Assembly (NCBI RefSeq): GCF_011382985.1
Contig: NZ_CP049933.1
Location: 1,860,001-1,924,000 of the forward strand
Direction: 5' to 3'
Length of the DNA: 64,000 bases
From: Leucobacter coleopterorum
Lineage (GTDB): Bacteria; Actinomycetota; Actinomycetes; Actinomycetales; Microbacteriaceae
The position numbers were made by a program, and so were the translations under genes. Positions 1 through 8,945 of this stretch are shown piece by piece. Numbering within the stretch: position 1 is the stretch's first letter; each line of letters begins with the position of its first letter. Under the pieces are notes generated by a model. The model was given only the letters and a program-made list of their open reading frames with translations, was not told the origin of the DNA and made no database searches.

Positions 1-1010
1 GTATCTGAGCCGATACGGATGGCACGTACCACGAGTCTTCCGCCAGCGTTTACGGTAGCACCGGTCACGGGGTCACCCACGCCCACTTCAACGGGTACCG
101 ATTCACCGGTAAGCATCGACGCATCAACGGCAGACGACCCTGAAACAACAGTGCCATCGGTGGCGATTTTTTCGCCAGGGCGCACAACAAATTCATCCCC
201 AACTTTCAGCTCGTCGATGCCAATTTTCACCTCCGCCCCGTCACGAAGCACAGACACCTCTTTGGCACCCATCTCAAGCAAAGCGCGTAGTGCAGCCCCG
301 GCTTGCCGCTTCGATTTCTTCTCAAAGTAGCGTCCTGCAAGAATAAACATTGTGACCCCGGCCGCGACCTCGAGGTAAATATTTGCGGCACCGTCTGAGG
401 GTGCGAGGGTGAGCTCGAAGGGATGCACCATGCCGGGAGTGCCCGCGCTGCCAAAGAACAATGCATACAGTGACCACAGAAAAGCTGCGGTGGTACCCAT
501 CGAGATGAGGGTATCCATCGTTGCGGTACCGTGTTTCAGGTTAGCCCAGGCGGCCCGGTGAAATGGCCATGCAGCCCACACGATCACGGGAGAGGCAAGC
601 GCAAGTGAGGCCCATTGCCAGTAGGTGAACTGAAGCGCGGGGATCATTGCGAGCAGGATCACGGGCACCGTGAGAATAATCGAGCCGATAAGGCGGTGCC
701 GTAGCGTCGTAAATTCATGATCGGGGCCACTGTCATTCGAGTCGGCAGCACTATTCTTGATGGCCGTACTCAGCGACGGGGGAAGCACGGCACTGTAGCC
801 CGTTTTTTCCACCTCCGCGATTAGGAGAGTGGGATCATAGCCTTCGGGAATCGTGATCTTCGCCTTCTCGGTCGCGTAGTTCACTGTTGCTTCCACATTG
901 TCAAGCTTGTTGAGCTTACGCTCAATACGATTCGCGCACGATGCGCACGTCATACCTCCGATAACTAGTTCAATGCCAGTATTCGCAGAGGAGTTCGCAG
1001 ATGCACTCAT
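1..1010 (-). CDS. copA: Copper-translocating P1B-type ATPase, N-terminal part (runs off left edge)
   Basis: An inner-membrane pump that exports Cu(I) at the cost of ATP. About 336 residues are visible. An N-terminal heavy-metal-associated domain carries GMTCASC (Cys22, Cys25), followed by several hydrophobic segments and the actuator domain with the TGES loop near the left edge. The phosphorylation and CPC motifs lie outside the window. The start is ATG at 1010 with AGGAAG just upstream. It is the third gene of a leftward operon after copZ and a metal-associated membrane protein, so CopZ probably delivers copper to it. Expression is probably controlled by the CsoR-like operator at 2190-2206. 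The family call is firm; Cu(I) rather than another metal is inferred from the neighbours. Confidence 0.93.
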   Translation of the reverse strand, partial: MSASANSSANTGIELVIGGMTCASCANRIERKLNKLDNVEATVNYATEKAKITIPEGYDPTLLIAEVEKTGYSAVLPPSLSTAIKNSAADSNDSGPDHEFTTLRHRLIGSIILTVPVILLAMIPALQFTYWQWASLALASPVIVWAAWPFHRAAWANLKHGTATMDTLISMGTTAAFLWSLYALFFGSAGTPGMVHPFELTLAPSDGAANIYLEVAAGVTMFILAGRYFEKKSKRQAGAALRALLEMGAKEVSVLRDGAEVKIGIDELKVGDEFVVRPGEKIATDGTVVSGSSAVDASMLTGESVPVEVGVGDPVTGATVNAGGRLVVRAIRIGSD

Positions 1011-1043
1011 TTTTCTTCCTTTGAATTCATCAGATTGCGTAGT

Positions 1044-1960
1044 TTATTCATCGTGATTACCGGAACGCTCTGCCTCTACTACGAACAAGGCGGTGTGCAC
1101 TTTTCCATCAACTTGAAAGTCAAGGAAAAGTTGATAAAGACCGGCGGTAGGCGCTTCGGCCATGAACTGAATCGAGGGCCACCGGTGTCATCCGCCTCAG
1201 GAGTCTCACCTTCAGGGTGCACATGCAAGAACGCGAGATCGCCCTGACGTAAAGCAACAAGATGCCCAAATGCGCCAAGGTATGGCTGTAACACAGTTAC
1301 GGCTTTTCCCGACTCTTCCACTGTAAGCGTCAGTTTGTTTGAGGCCCCGATGGTGAGATCGCCGTCAAGCTTGACGGCGAAGCCTCCAGCCTCAGAGGTA
1401 CGAACTGGGACTGGCTCGACCGGGACAAAATCGCCTGCCACCTGTACTGTGCTGGTGAGAGTGACCGCAGATGCCCCTGTTGGCGCAAAATCGGCGTACA
1501 GTCGGAATGTGCCTGCCTCTATCCAAGACCATGGAACCGCCCAGGTACCAGTACTCTTGTCGAGCTTCGGATGAACGTGGCGAAAGTCGCTGCCATCGGA
1601 GCGGACCACGATGAGATGCATACCTTTTTCGTGCGTGGTCGTGTATTCGATGGATGAGCCATCGTGAGTGCTCTCAATACGGAACCGAAGCTCGCCAGGC
1701 TCGCCGACAGCTTTTGGCGCTTCGACGTTAGAGAGCATTAAGCCGTTGGCACTGAGAGACAAACCACTGAGGTGAGGCTCCGTTGTAGACGAATTCGTGT
1801 TTTGAGTTTCGTGACTGCTGTGGTCTTCCAAGGGTTCGTTCCTTTCTGTCCAGGCGACAGAAGCATCGTCTGGAATGATGATATTTGTGAGCCCGAAGGC
1901 GCTAACAAACGCGATGACGAGCCCTACGCCGTAGATAGTGAGGCGTGAGCCTGCGTTCAT
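1044..1960 (-). CDS. Membrane-anchored copper-operon protein, frameshifted as read
   Basis: The protein has an N-terminal signal anchor followed by an extracellular part of two similar beta-rich halves. Both halves contain His motifs (FRHVHPKL and AFLHVHPEG), which look suited to metal binding. As read, the frame runs to a stop at 1079 with an unnatural basic tail. One extra base in the C/G run at 1176-1178 gives a continuous C-terminus containing FMAEAPTAGLYQLFLDFQVD and a stop at 1044, 305 residues in all. Its ATG overlaps the copZ stop by 4 bp (ATGA), so the two are translationally coupled. Similar proteins sit between copZ and copA in other actinobacteria. Biochemical function is unknown; an external copper-binding or sensing role is inference. 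Confidence 0.75.
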
Positions 1961-2169
1961 GAAATCTGCACCGCCGAATAGCCTGCCTCAGCAACCGCTG
2001 CGAGCACTTTCGCGTCGATATTTTCCGCATCAGAAGAAACGACAAGTTTGCCGGTCTCGGCGCTCACCTGAATGTCAGTAACGCCAGCGATTTCGCTGAC
2101 TTCTTCTCGGATTGACATTTCGCAGTGGCTGCAGGTCATACCAGTGACCTGGTAATTACTCGATGACAT
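1957..2169 (-). CDS. copZ: Copper chaperone, HMA domain
   Basis: A 70-residue cytoplasmic heavy-metal-associated protein with the GMTCSHC copper-binding loop near residue 10. It has the usual length for CopZ and the expected beta-alpha-beta-beta-alpha-beta pattern. It should bind Cu(I) and pass it to the CopA ATPase encoded two genes downstream. It is the first gene of the leftward operon, preceded by GAAGGGG at ribosome-binding distance and by a CsoR-like operator overlapping a TATATT promoter element. Confidence 0.93.
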   Translation of the reverse strand: MSSSNYQVTGMTCSHCEMSIREEVSEIAGVTDIQVSAETGKLVVSSDAENIDAKVLAAVAEAGYSAVQIS

Positions 2170-2189
2170 GTACTTACCCCTTCTTCAAT

Positions 2190-2206
2190 ATACCCCTACT
2201 AGGTAT
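2190..2206 (-). promoter_or_regulatory. CsoR-type copper operator upstream of copZ
   Basis: The 17-bp element ATACCCCTACTAGGTAT fits the TACC(n)GGTA pattern bound by CsoR repressors of copper operons. It sits about 20-35 bp upstream of the copZ start and overlaps a TATATT element read leftwards, so a bound repressor would block the promoter. No csoR gene is visible in the window. Confidence 0.7.
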
Positions 2207-2376
2207 CCGTATTTGAGAATATACACTCCCCTCCAGACTTTCGCAAGAGATGAGGGAGTTTTCGCCGAGCACCGAGAATTGCGGTCATATTTCACTCAGC
2301 ACAGTGCGCCAACCCCCACCTCGGCAACCCAGCCCCGGGAATCCTGCAACATCGGAATAAACGATGCCCCAGATGC

Positions 2377-2430
2377 TCAGGTGACTCAGATGACTCAGGT
2401 GACTCAGGTGACTCAGGTGACTCAGGTGCA
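2377..2430. repeat. Six-copy 9-bp tandem repeat
   Basis: Six head-to-tail copies of TCAGGTGAC; the second and last copies differ slightly. It lies between the two CsoR-type operators. It has no spacers, so it is not a CRISPR array. It could be a slippage-prone repeat or a protein-binding array; nothing in the sequence decides this. Confidence 0.85.
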
Positions 2431-2458
2431 ACAAAGAATTAACCAACTCTTGCCATAA

Positions 2459-2475
2459 ATACCCTACGGGGGTAT
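2459..2475 (+). promoter_or_regulatory. CsoR-type copper operator for the rightward genes
   Basis: ATACCCTACGGGGGTAT closely matches characterised CsoR operators and the reverse complement of the element at 2190-2206. It lies about 170 bp upstream of the AhpD-like gene and implies that this gene and the following transporter are copper-responsive. Confidence 0.75.
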
Positions 2476-2646
2476 AGTTCCATGAATGGAAGCGGATTCA
2501 GTGTCGAGATTTTTTGCGAACACCAAGTTCACCTGACATGCAGACTCCAGCTCTACACAAAGCTTCGCTGAACACGGAACCACCGAGTTACTTCCACAGA
2601 CGCCACATACACGCACAGCCGCAACTAGTAACCAGAAAGACAGAAC

Positions 2647-3209
2647 ATGAACCCCGAACAGAACGCGCAATCTACCAAACGAAACAACCCCAGATTCACC
2701 CGGCTGACTCCAGATACCGCAGTCGGTACATCACGAGAGCTGCTGGCGGATCTGGTATCCCGTCACGGACAGGTCGGCGACATGGTCTCAACAATGTCGC
2801 ATTCCCCGCTGTCACGAGTGGCTACCTGCAATTGAGCCAAGCCATGAAACGCGCAAAACTGAACCGAGGGATAAGTGAACGCATTTCAATCGCAATCCAA
2901 ACCGTCCAAGGCTGTGAACTCTGTCTGAACGCTCACACGAACGCAGCTCGTGCAGCAGGGATTAGTCCCGAAGAAATCGACCTCTCACGCACAGGCACCT
3001 CAGAAGATCCGAGAATTGCGGCGATCGTTGCAGTCGCCCTCAAGGTCTATCGCGAACCCAGCACAATCACGGATGCAGAAATCGCCGAGTTGCAGATGCT
3101 CGGCTACTCCACACGCGAAATTATCGATGTGGTCGGCATCGTCTCGCTGAACATACTCACTGGCGCATTCAATTTACTCGCAGACTTAACCCCCAACCAT
3201 CATTCGTAG
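2647..3209 (+). CDS. AhpD-like (carboxymuconolactone decarboxylase family) protein, frameshifted as read
   Basis: Repaired length is 187 residues. The second half contains CELCLNAH, the CxxCxxxH active-site motif of AhpD-like peroxidase/thiol-redox proteins, followed by the usual helices. The first half (LLADLVSRHGQVGDMVSTM) is in another frame and ends in a stop 18 nt after the slip. One extra C in the CCCC run at 2804-2807 joins the halves at the expected place (HSP-AVTSGYLQLSQAMKR). The start is ATG 2647, preceded by AGAAAGA. A CsoR-type operator upstream suggests copper induction; a role against copper-driven oxidative or thiol stress is inference. Confidence 0.75.
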
Positions 3210-3268
3210 CCGCTACACAACTGTTCTTTATGAGAACGGGGCCAAACGCGCGGATGAGAAAGGCAATC

Positions 3269-4503
3269 ATGAATCTATTCGCAATCCGCGACTATCGCCA
3301 CCTCCTCGGCGCGCAAATTATCGCGTTGTTCGGCACAGGCCTCACTACCGTCGCCATCGGTCTCTTCGCTTACGAACTTGCTGGACCACAGGCCGGAGTA
3401 GTCCTCAGCACCGCTCTTGCAATCAAGATGGTGATGTATGTAATTATCGCTCCAATTGCGGCGGCCTACGCGGGTCGGCTACCTCGACGAACCTTCCTCG
3501 TGCTTCTAGATATCGTTCGCGCTGTTGTTGTTCTCGCCCTGCCATTTGTGACCGAGATCTGGCAGATCTACCTGTTGATCGGGCTACTCCAGTCCGCATC
3601 TGCGGCCTTCACCCCAACATTCCAAGCGGTTATTCCCGACATCGTGACGAACAAAGACGACTACACCCGGGCGTTATCCGCTTCGCAGGTTGCTTACACC
3701 ACGGAGAGTCTACTCAGCCCTGTTTTAGCGGCTGTCGCCTTAACCTTCATGACGTTCAACTGGCTATTTGTCGGAACATCAATCGGCTTTGTAATCTCCG
3801 CACTCCTAGTGCTGTCGACTCGCATCCCCAACACGCAACCAGACCTCACTATTAGCGTGTGGGAACGAGCATCAGGGGCGTTAAGAGGTTTGTAAAACTG
3901 CCACAATTACGTGGCGTTATTGCTTTGAATCTTGTAGTCGCATCAGCAGGTTCAATTGTCATAGTAAATACGGTCAGCTACGTAAGAGACAGGCTCGGAG
4001 GCTCGCAAGCCGATGTCGCATGGACGTTAGCCGCATCGGGCGGTGGAACCCTCTTCGCTTCTCTTATCCTCCCTTATCTTCTTCGGAAGTTCAGCGAGCG
4101 CTCAGTAATGAGGGCAGGAGCCCTAGTGCTCATTTTCGGCGCATCGGCAGCAGCTGCGTTCTCAGTTTTGACACCCACCACGATAGCCTGGACGGCCGTC
4201 GTCTGGGCAGTGATTGGTGGCGGCATGGCATTAGTTGTCACGCCAACAGGTCAGATCCTTCGAGGGGCTGTCGAACCAAAACATATTCCTGAAATCTTCG
4301 CCGCCCAATTTTCACTGTCGCATCTTGCTTGGCTGGTCACCTACCCCCTCGCCGGGTTACTTGGAGCAGCCACAGGCTTTACCGTAACGTGGTCCACCCT
4401 TGCTTTCCTCGCCGTTTTTGGCACTGTCGCAGCAACACTATTGTGGCCGCGCAACAGTTCACGTGAACCAATAGACACGCCGGTGAAACTACTCGCGCGT
4501 TAA
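3269..4503 (+). CDS. MFS transporter, frameshifted as read
   Basis: Repaired length is 411 residues, with about twelve hydrophobic segments and the loop AGRLPRRTFL typical of the motif-A region between helices 2 and 3. As read, the first half ends at 3895 and the second half continues in another frame from about 3880. One extra G in GGGG at 3875-3878 joins them (ERASGAVKRFVKLPQLRGVI). The start is taken at ATG 3269 behind AGAAAGG rather than the in-frame ATG at 3230. It resembles drug or small-molecule exporters; the substrate is unknown. It lies downstream of the AhpD-like gene, probably in the same copper-responsive unit. Confidence 0.75.
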
Positions 4504-4667
4504 AAGGCCACATTCAATAGCCGGAGAACTGGGAGGCCTACAACGCCGCTCATAGCTATAGCACTTCAACGAAAGGCAAGAATATTTGGTCCAAATTCCT
4601 ATCCCGCTTGTACAACAAAACCGATCACTTAATCGTTCTTTGAACATTTACTCGAATGGAGCACATC

Positions 4668-6086
4668 ATGACATCGTCAAACGCCAGAAACGCTAGTCGG
4701 TGGTGGGGTCTTACCCTCATCGCCCTCGCGCAGTTCATGGTCATTATGGACGCATCGATAATCGGAGTTGCACTACCGCAAATGCAATCCGATCTCGGCT
4801 TCACACCAAACACTCTTTCTTGGGTATTCAATGCCTATGTAATTACTCTCGGTGGCTTATTGCTACTCGGCGGCCGCTTATCCGATCTTTACGGGCCGAG
4901 AAAAATGTTCGCAACCGGTTGGGTGATTCTGGGAATTGGTTCAATCGTCGCTGGTTTCGCCGGGAACGTAACTGTCGAACTCTTGGGCCGTGTATTACAG
5001 GGTGCCGGCTCAGCACTGATAGCTCCGGCGGCACTCACGCTACTGATGATGCTATTTGGCTCGAAGCCGAAAGAACTTACGAAGGCCATGGCCTTTTACG
5101 GGGCGGCTGCTCCGGCAGGAGGAACTGCCGGAGTATTTCTTGGAGGCATTATCACTGAGTTTGCTTCGTGGCCATGGGTGTTCCTCATTAACGTGCCGAT
5201 TGCAGTGGTCGTTCTTCTCGTCATGTGGAAGGCTCTGCCCGGCGGCAAGCTCGGCGCACGCGGATCTGTGGATGTGATCGGCGCACTCACAGTGACACTT
5301 GGCCTCGCTGCACTCGTGTATGGCATTGTTCGCGCCGAAGTTGTTGGTTGGATCGCCGCAGAAACTTGGATCGCGATCGGTTCCGGCGTTGTCCTGCTCA
5401 TACTCTTCGTGATTATTCAGCGGATGAAAAGCGAACCGCTCATGCGTCTATCTATCTTCCGCTCGCCGAACCTCGGTGCTGCAAACCTCGCACAAGTGAT
5501 GCTCGGAGCCGCATGGGTGCCAATGTGGTTTTTCTTAAACCTATACCTCCAGCAGGTACTCGGATTCACGGCATTCCCGGCAGGTGCAGCCTTACTGCCA
5601 ATGACCATTTTGATCATGATCGGTATGATTGCGTTGGCACCTCGAATCATCGCGAAGTTTGGCCCCAAGATGCCAATTGTGCTGGGACTAACGATTCTGG
5701 CTGCCGGACTCGGATGGATGACCTTTATCAGAGCGGATGGAAACTACTGGGTAGATGCCTTTGCACCTTCTCTCGTGGTTGCGTTTGGGCAGGCGCTCGC
5801 ATTCATTCCATCACTGCAGACTGCAATTTCGTCTGCCCCGCCAGAGGAGGGCGGACTTGCCTCGGGTATTGTAAACACAAGTTACCAAGTTGGTTCAGCA
5901 ATAGGCCTCGCCATCGTTTCTGCTGTAGCAGCAGGATTCGGTGCAAGCCAGCTTGACGACCATACAGCACTCACCGAGGGATACTCAGCGGCTTTCTTTG
6001 GCGCAGGAATTATAGCTTTACTCGGCGCAGTGCTCACTTTGTTCCTCTTCCGAACGAAACCAGCCGAAGCATTGCTGACTCGGTAA
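4668..6086 (+). CDS. DHA2-family (EmrB/QacA-like) MFS efflux transporter
   Basis: A membrane antiporter of about 472 residues with 14 predicted helices. It has the DHA2 signatures MVIMDASIIGVALPQMQ in helix 1 and GGRLSDLYGPRKMF in the helix 2-3 loop. Members expel drugs and other toxic compounds with protons. ATG 4668 is preferred over ATG 4656 because TGGAG lies 6 nt upstream of 4668. A strong hairpin follows at 6177-6205. It is intact, unlike the transporter upstream. The link to copper is positional only. Confidence 0.88.
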   Translation: MTSSNARNASRWWGLTLIALAQFMVIMDASIIGVALPQMQSDLGFTPNTLSWVFNAYVITLGGLLLLGGRLSDLYGPRKMFATGWVILGIGSIVAGFAGNVTVELLGRVLQGAGSALIAPAALTLLMMLFGSKPKELTKAMAFYGAAAPAGGTAGVFLGGIITEFASWPWVFLINVPIAVVVLLVMWKALPGGKLGARGSVDVIGALTVTLGLAALVYGIVRAEVVGWIAAETWIAIGSGVVLLILFVIIQRMKSEPLMRLSIFRSPNLGAANLAQVMLGAAWVPMWFFLNLYLQQVLGFTAFPAGAALLPMTILIMIGMIALAPRIIAKFGPKMPIVLGLTILAAGLGWMTFIRADGNYWVDAFAPSLVVAFGQALAFIPSLQTAISSAPPEEGGLASGIVNTSYQVGSAIGLAIVSAVAAGFGASQLDDHTALTEGYSAAFFGAGIIALLGAVLTLFLFRTKPAEALLTR

Positions 6087-6176
6087 CGGCGTAGGTATGG
6101 GGCAGACACTCTTCTACATTGGGCTCTTTGCAACGCAAATCCGGAGAGTTTGACTCATCACAGTACCCTTCCAGTG

Positions 6177-6205
6177 ACTCGTCCGGACATAAGGTCCGGA
6201 CGAGT
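6177..6205 (+). terminator. Hairpin terminator after the DHA2 transporter
   Basis: A perfect 12-bp stem (left arm ACTCGTCCGGAC) with a 5-nt loop, about 90 bp after the transporter stop. There is no U-tract, as is common in actinobacteria. Confidence 0.7.
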
Positions 6206-6316
6206 TGGGAAGACCAACCGCACGTTGCCCAACGGTTTCGCGGTACCCCTCTCCCCTTCCAGTGCTTTCACTAACGGACGTGATACAGTAACGAAATGAT
6301 AACGAGAGGGGACACT

Positions 6317-6769
6317 GTGCGAGACAAGCTTCGCATTGTCAACAAGACGCTCCCCCTTCGTGGCACCGCAATTTTATTCGCCTTCGTTGTGACGATAATC
6401 CTTGGCCTCATCGGCATGCATTCACTTTCAGGAACTTTATCCTCGACCGAATCAGCAGTGAGAACAGTCGCGCAGGCATCTGATTCGCATGCGGTTGCCT
6501 CAAGTTCTGCACATGCACAGAACGAGTTTTCTGTCGGATGCACGTCTGATTGCACGCATGACACAGCTCCTGGATCTAGTCATTTAGGAATGGCTGCGTT
6601 GTGCGCGCTAGCGATCTTGACTGGGATCGCGATGATACTTCTTCGCCCAGTGCTGTTGAAATTTTTGCGCAGCGCCGCGAAACCCTCCCGCGTTCCCCCT
6701 TTGAACGTTCTGAAAACGTTGATCGCACACCCACCATCTTTATGGGCGTTATCAATCTGTCGAACCTGA
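6317..6769 (+). CDS. DUF6153-like membrane protein, copy 1
   Basis: About 150 residues: one N-terminal helix ending in ILGLIGMHSL, an extracytoplasmic segment rich in Ser, His and Cys (CTSDCTH), a second helix, and the C-terminal signature HPPSLWALSICRT. Two paralogues follow at 8126 and 11337 with the same two-helix layout and ending. GTG 6317 is chosen because GAGAGGGG lies just upstream; the earlier ATG 6296 has no ribosome-binding site. Function is unknown. The Cys/His-bearing loop and the copper neighbours suggest metal binding or sensing, which is inference. Confidence 0.7.
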   Translation: MRDKLRIVNKTLPLRGTAILFAFVVTIILGLIGMHSLSGTLSSTESAVRTVAQASDSHAVASSSAHAQNEFSVGCTSDCTHDTAPGSSHLGMAALCALAILTGIAMILLRPVLLKFLRSAAKPSRVPPLNVLKTLIAHPPSLWALSICRT

Positions 6770-7147
6770 TTCTTCACCGCTAGGAACCCCCGCAGCAGGC
6801 TAGGAATCGTTGCATTTTCCACGCCCCCAGTGGTTTCGCAGCGCGGTGTACCAACAAACCTCTCGTTACGCAGAAGAGTACATCATCTTGCATCTGGAGG
6901 TTCTGAACCGTCTGATATTTCCGCGACATCAGCTTTCGGTCATTACCGGAACAGTCACGATAGCATCAGCATTCCCTGAGGATTGCTTGCGGACGTATGG
7001 TCATCACCGCCACAGTCCAGGGCTTTCAAACTGCCCTTCCCGCGACGACAGCATAGAATTCTCTATCATTTTCGTCGCCACATAACGTTTGCAACTCCTG
7101 TAATGCCTCGCTTGGGGTTTCAAGAACAGGACAATAGAAATGAAAGC
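6770..7147. other. Intergenic stretch, nothing recognised
   Basis: 378 bp between the first DUF6153-like gene and the small membrane protein gene. Frames here give no recognisable product and lack ribosome-binding sites. No clear operator or terminator was seen. Confidence 0.5.
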
Positions 7148-7264
7148 ATGAGCAAGAAAAAGAATCCGCTCAAGAATCCTTTTATCTTCATACCGAGCAT
7201 TCTCACACTGAGCATCATCGTAGCAATTACGAACTACCACTTCATCGAAGGGATCCATGCGTGA
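7148..7264 (+). CDS. Small single-helix membrane protein (38 residues)
   Basis: A basic start (MSKKKNPLKNP) is followed by one hydrophobic segment (FIFIPSILTLSIIVAI) and a short polar tail. Its TGA overlaps the GTG of the M23 peptidase gene (GTGA), which argues for translational coupling and supports it as a real gene. The ribosome-binding site is weak. Not recognised; it may help insert or regulate the peptidase. Confidence 0.45.
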   Translation: MSKKKNPLKNPFIFIPSILTLSIIVAITNYHFIEGIHA

Positions 7265-8052
7265 CATCTCCTAAAACGTACTCCACACCGCTACCGCCCT
7301 TCACCTTCCTGTCACAAGACCCAGTTAGTAGTGGCACAACCAATAACGACGCTGATACGACCGCGACAAGCAGACCGAGACGAAACTCTATTGCCAGCGG
7401 CATTGCTGTATTGAGTGTCGTTGGGCTGATCGGAACTTTTGCGCTTCCATCACCTTTCGCTGCGACACCTGGGTCGGCGGCTACTTCAATTCCAGGTCAG
7501 GCTTTGGTGGTGGAGACAGATACTTCTATAGGCGTTGATGCACTCAGCTCCATTGGAGTGGTCGAGATTCAGGCTGCCCCCATCCTTCCATCAAAAGTGA
7601 ACACCGAGCAAGGTACCGTTGACATTAGCCAGCTAGCGGAAACGAAGCTGCGATACCCCTTCGACCAGACGATGTCGCTTACCGATGGCTTTGGTTATCG
7701 CACCGAACCAGTCGCACAATTTCACGACGCTCAAGACATTGCCGCAGCAAACGGAACGCCGGTTCGAACTATCGGCGATGGCGTTGTAACCGAAGCAGGC
7801 TGGGCTAGCGACGGTTGTGGTTTTGGTCTGAAGGTACAGCACAAGGTGAATGGACAAGGCCTCACCAGTCGCTACTGCCATATGGAGTTAGACTCACACA
7901 ACTACCGGGTAGGCGACCTCATCAATAGTGGTGACCAGGCAGGACGTGTTGGCAACACAGGCATGTCATTCGGATCTCATCTGCATCTAGCCCTTAGATT
8001 AGACGGTGAACCTATAGATCCGCTCCCCTATATTAATTCCAACGCGCAGTAG
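7261..8052 (+). CDS. M23 family metallopeptidase (membrane-anchored)
   Basis: 263 residues: a cytoplasmic N-terminus with a basic PRRN stretch, a single membrane segment near residues 45-65, a linker, and a LytM/M23 domain. The zinc motif is complete: FHDAQD, the HxH strand SHLHLAL, and the middle His in RYCHME. Such enzymes cut peptidoglycan cross-bridges. The GTG start overlaps the stop of the 38-residue gene. It lies between two DUF6153-like genes inside the copper island, an unexpected place for a cell-wall hydrolase. Note that a second M23 protein is encoded in the conjugation operon. Confidence 0.85.
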   Translation: MTSPKTYSTPLPPFTFLSQDPVSSGTTNNDADTTATSRPRRNSIASGIAVLSVVGLIGTFALPSPFAATPGSAATSIPGQALVVETDTSIGVDALSSIGVVEIQAAPILPSKVNTEQGTVDISQLAETKLRYPFDQTMSLTDGFGYRTEPVAQFHDAQDIAAANGTPVRTIGDGVVTEAGWASDGCGFGLKVQHKVNGQGLTSRYCHMELDSHNYRVGDLINSGDQAGRVGNTGMSFGSHLHLALRLDGEPIDPLPYINSNAQ

Positions 8053-8125
8053 CGCTAAGCACCGAATGCTCGTATAGGCAATAGCTCACGAGCTTAGATT
8101 TGTATCGAATGAGGTGAACGCAAAC

Positions 8126-8584
8126 ATGAACCCTGGCTTCATGCAAAGGTTAAGCCCCTCACTGGTGGGTGTCATCCAGTTCATGATGCTCGCGTTAGCG
8201 ATTCTCGGCTTGTTGGGAATGCATAGCATTAGCAATGCGCCCGATGGTGAAGAGTCACATGCGCAGGATTCGGTGATGCTCACATTCCCAGCACCTGACG
8301 GAGAATATTTCGTTACTGACCCACTCGGATCTGATTTAGCAGTGGTTGAGTCCGCTCATTGTGCAAATCCTGGTTGTGGCTCATCGTCGCATGGGCAAAC
8401 TGGAATGCTGATGATCTGTGTGCTCGCACTCCTATCGGTTGCGATCTTTTTGTCAATTCCTCGGCTACTACCTTGGCTCCAAGGGCTACTCGCGTTGGCC
8501 CCAACTCTTTCTGCTTCTTGGGCCACAAAGCTCCCCCCTCCACGACCACCCTCACTCATCTTTCTGTCGATCAGCCGCACTTGA
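8126..8584 (+). CDS. DUF6153-like membrane protein, copy 2
   Basis: About 152 residues with the same layout as copies 1 and 3: helix 1 ending in LGLLGMHSIS, an outer loop with HCANPGCGSSSHG, a second helix, and the ending PPSLIFLSISRT. The start is ATG 8126, with GAGGTGA 8 nt upstream. The outer loop holds two Cys and two His in a short stretch, a plausible metal site. Function is unknown. Confidence 0.72.
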   Translation: MNPGFMQRLSPSLVGVIQFMMLALAILGLLGMHSISNAPDGEESHAQDSVMLTFPAPDGEYFVTDPLGSDLAVVESAHCANPGCGSSSHGQTGMLMICVLALLSVAIFLSIPRLLPWLQGLLALAPTLSASWATKLPPPRPPSLIFLSISRT

Positions 8585-8945
8585 TGCGGTATGTTGTCGT
8601 CACAAATTTGGTCACGTCTCACGAGTAGCTGGGTAGTTCATAACGTCTCACACGCTCAAATTGACTACTGAGTTTGACCAGAACCAGAGTTCAATCGCAC
8701 TCGCAGCGTGTGCTCAATCTCAGCACATTTGCTAGGTTCTGCAGGTTGTTTTGTCCCTTTTAGGCGCGCTAAAAACCATGTCGAGCTATTCAAGTTGGTA
8801 AGGCAAGGGCAAATTGTATTGACCGCCTATGGCTCAAAGCCCTCTGCGGTGCGCACGAACACGGGTGTCACTGCAGCCTGAACAGCAGAACGACCACCAG
8901 ACAAACACACTTTGAAGATTATTTAGTCATGGAAAGAAACTCGCT
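8585..8945. other. Intergenic stretch upstream of the multicopper oxidase
   Basis: 361 bp with no gene I can support. No CsoR-type operator was seen here, so the oxidase may be controlled differently from copZ. Confidence 0.5.

Larger units (their letters stand above)
2170..2646. other. Divergent control region between copper operons
   Basis: A 477-bp stretch without a convincing gene. It holds two CsoR-type operators, one for each direction, and a short 9-bp tandem repeat between them. Open frames across it have no ribosome-binding site and no recognisable product. Confidence 0.7.

Noticed and set aside
2377..2430. Tandem repeat as a CRISPR array
   Set aside because: Unit is 9 bp, contiguous, without spacers and without cas genes.
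2168..2458. 96-residue protein between the CsoR-type operators
   Set aside because: No ribosome-binding site; the C-terminus is only the translated 9-bp repeat.
5225..5956. Long frame of 243 codons on the plus strand inside the DHA2 transporter gene
   Set aside because: Shadow of the transporter; composition is Arg/Cys/Ser-rich and no motif is seen.
6810..7085. 91-residue protein in the gap after the first DUF6153-like gene
   Set aside because: No ribosome-binding site, no hydrophobic or domain pattern, composition like random frame.
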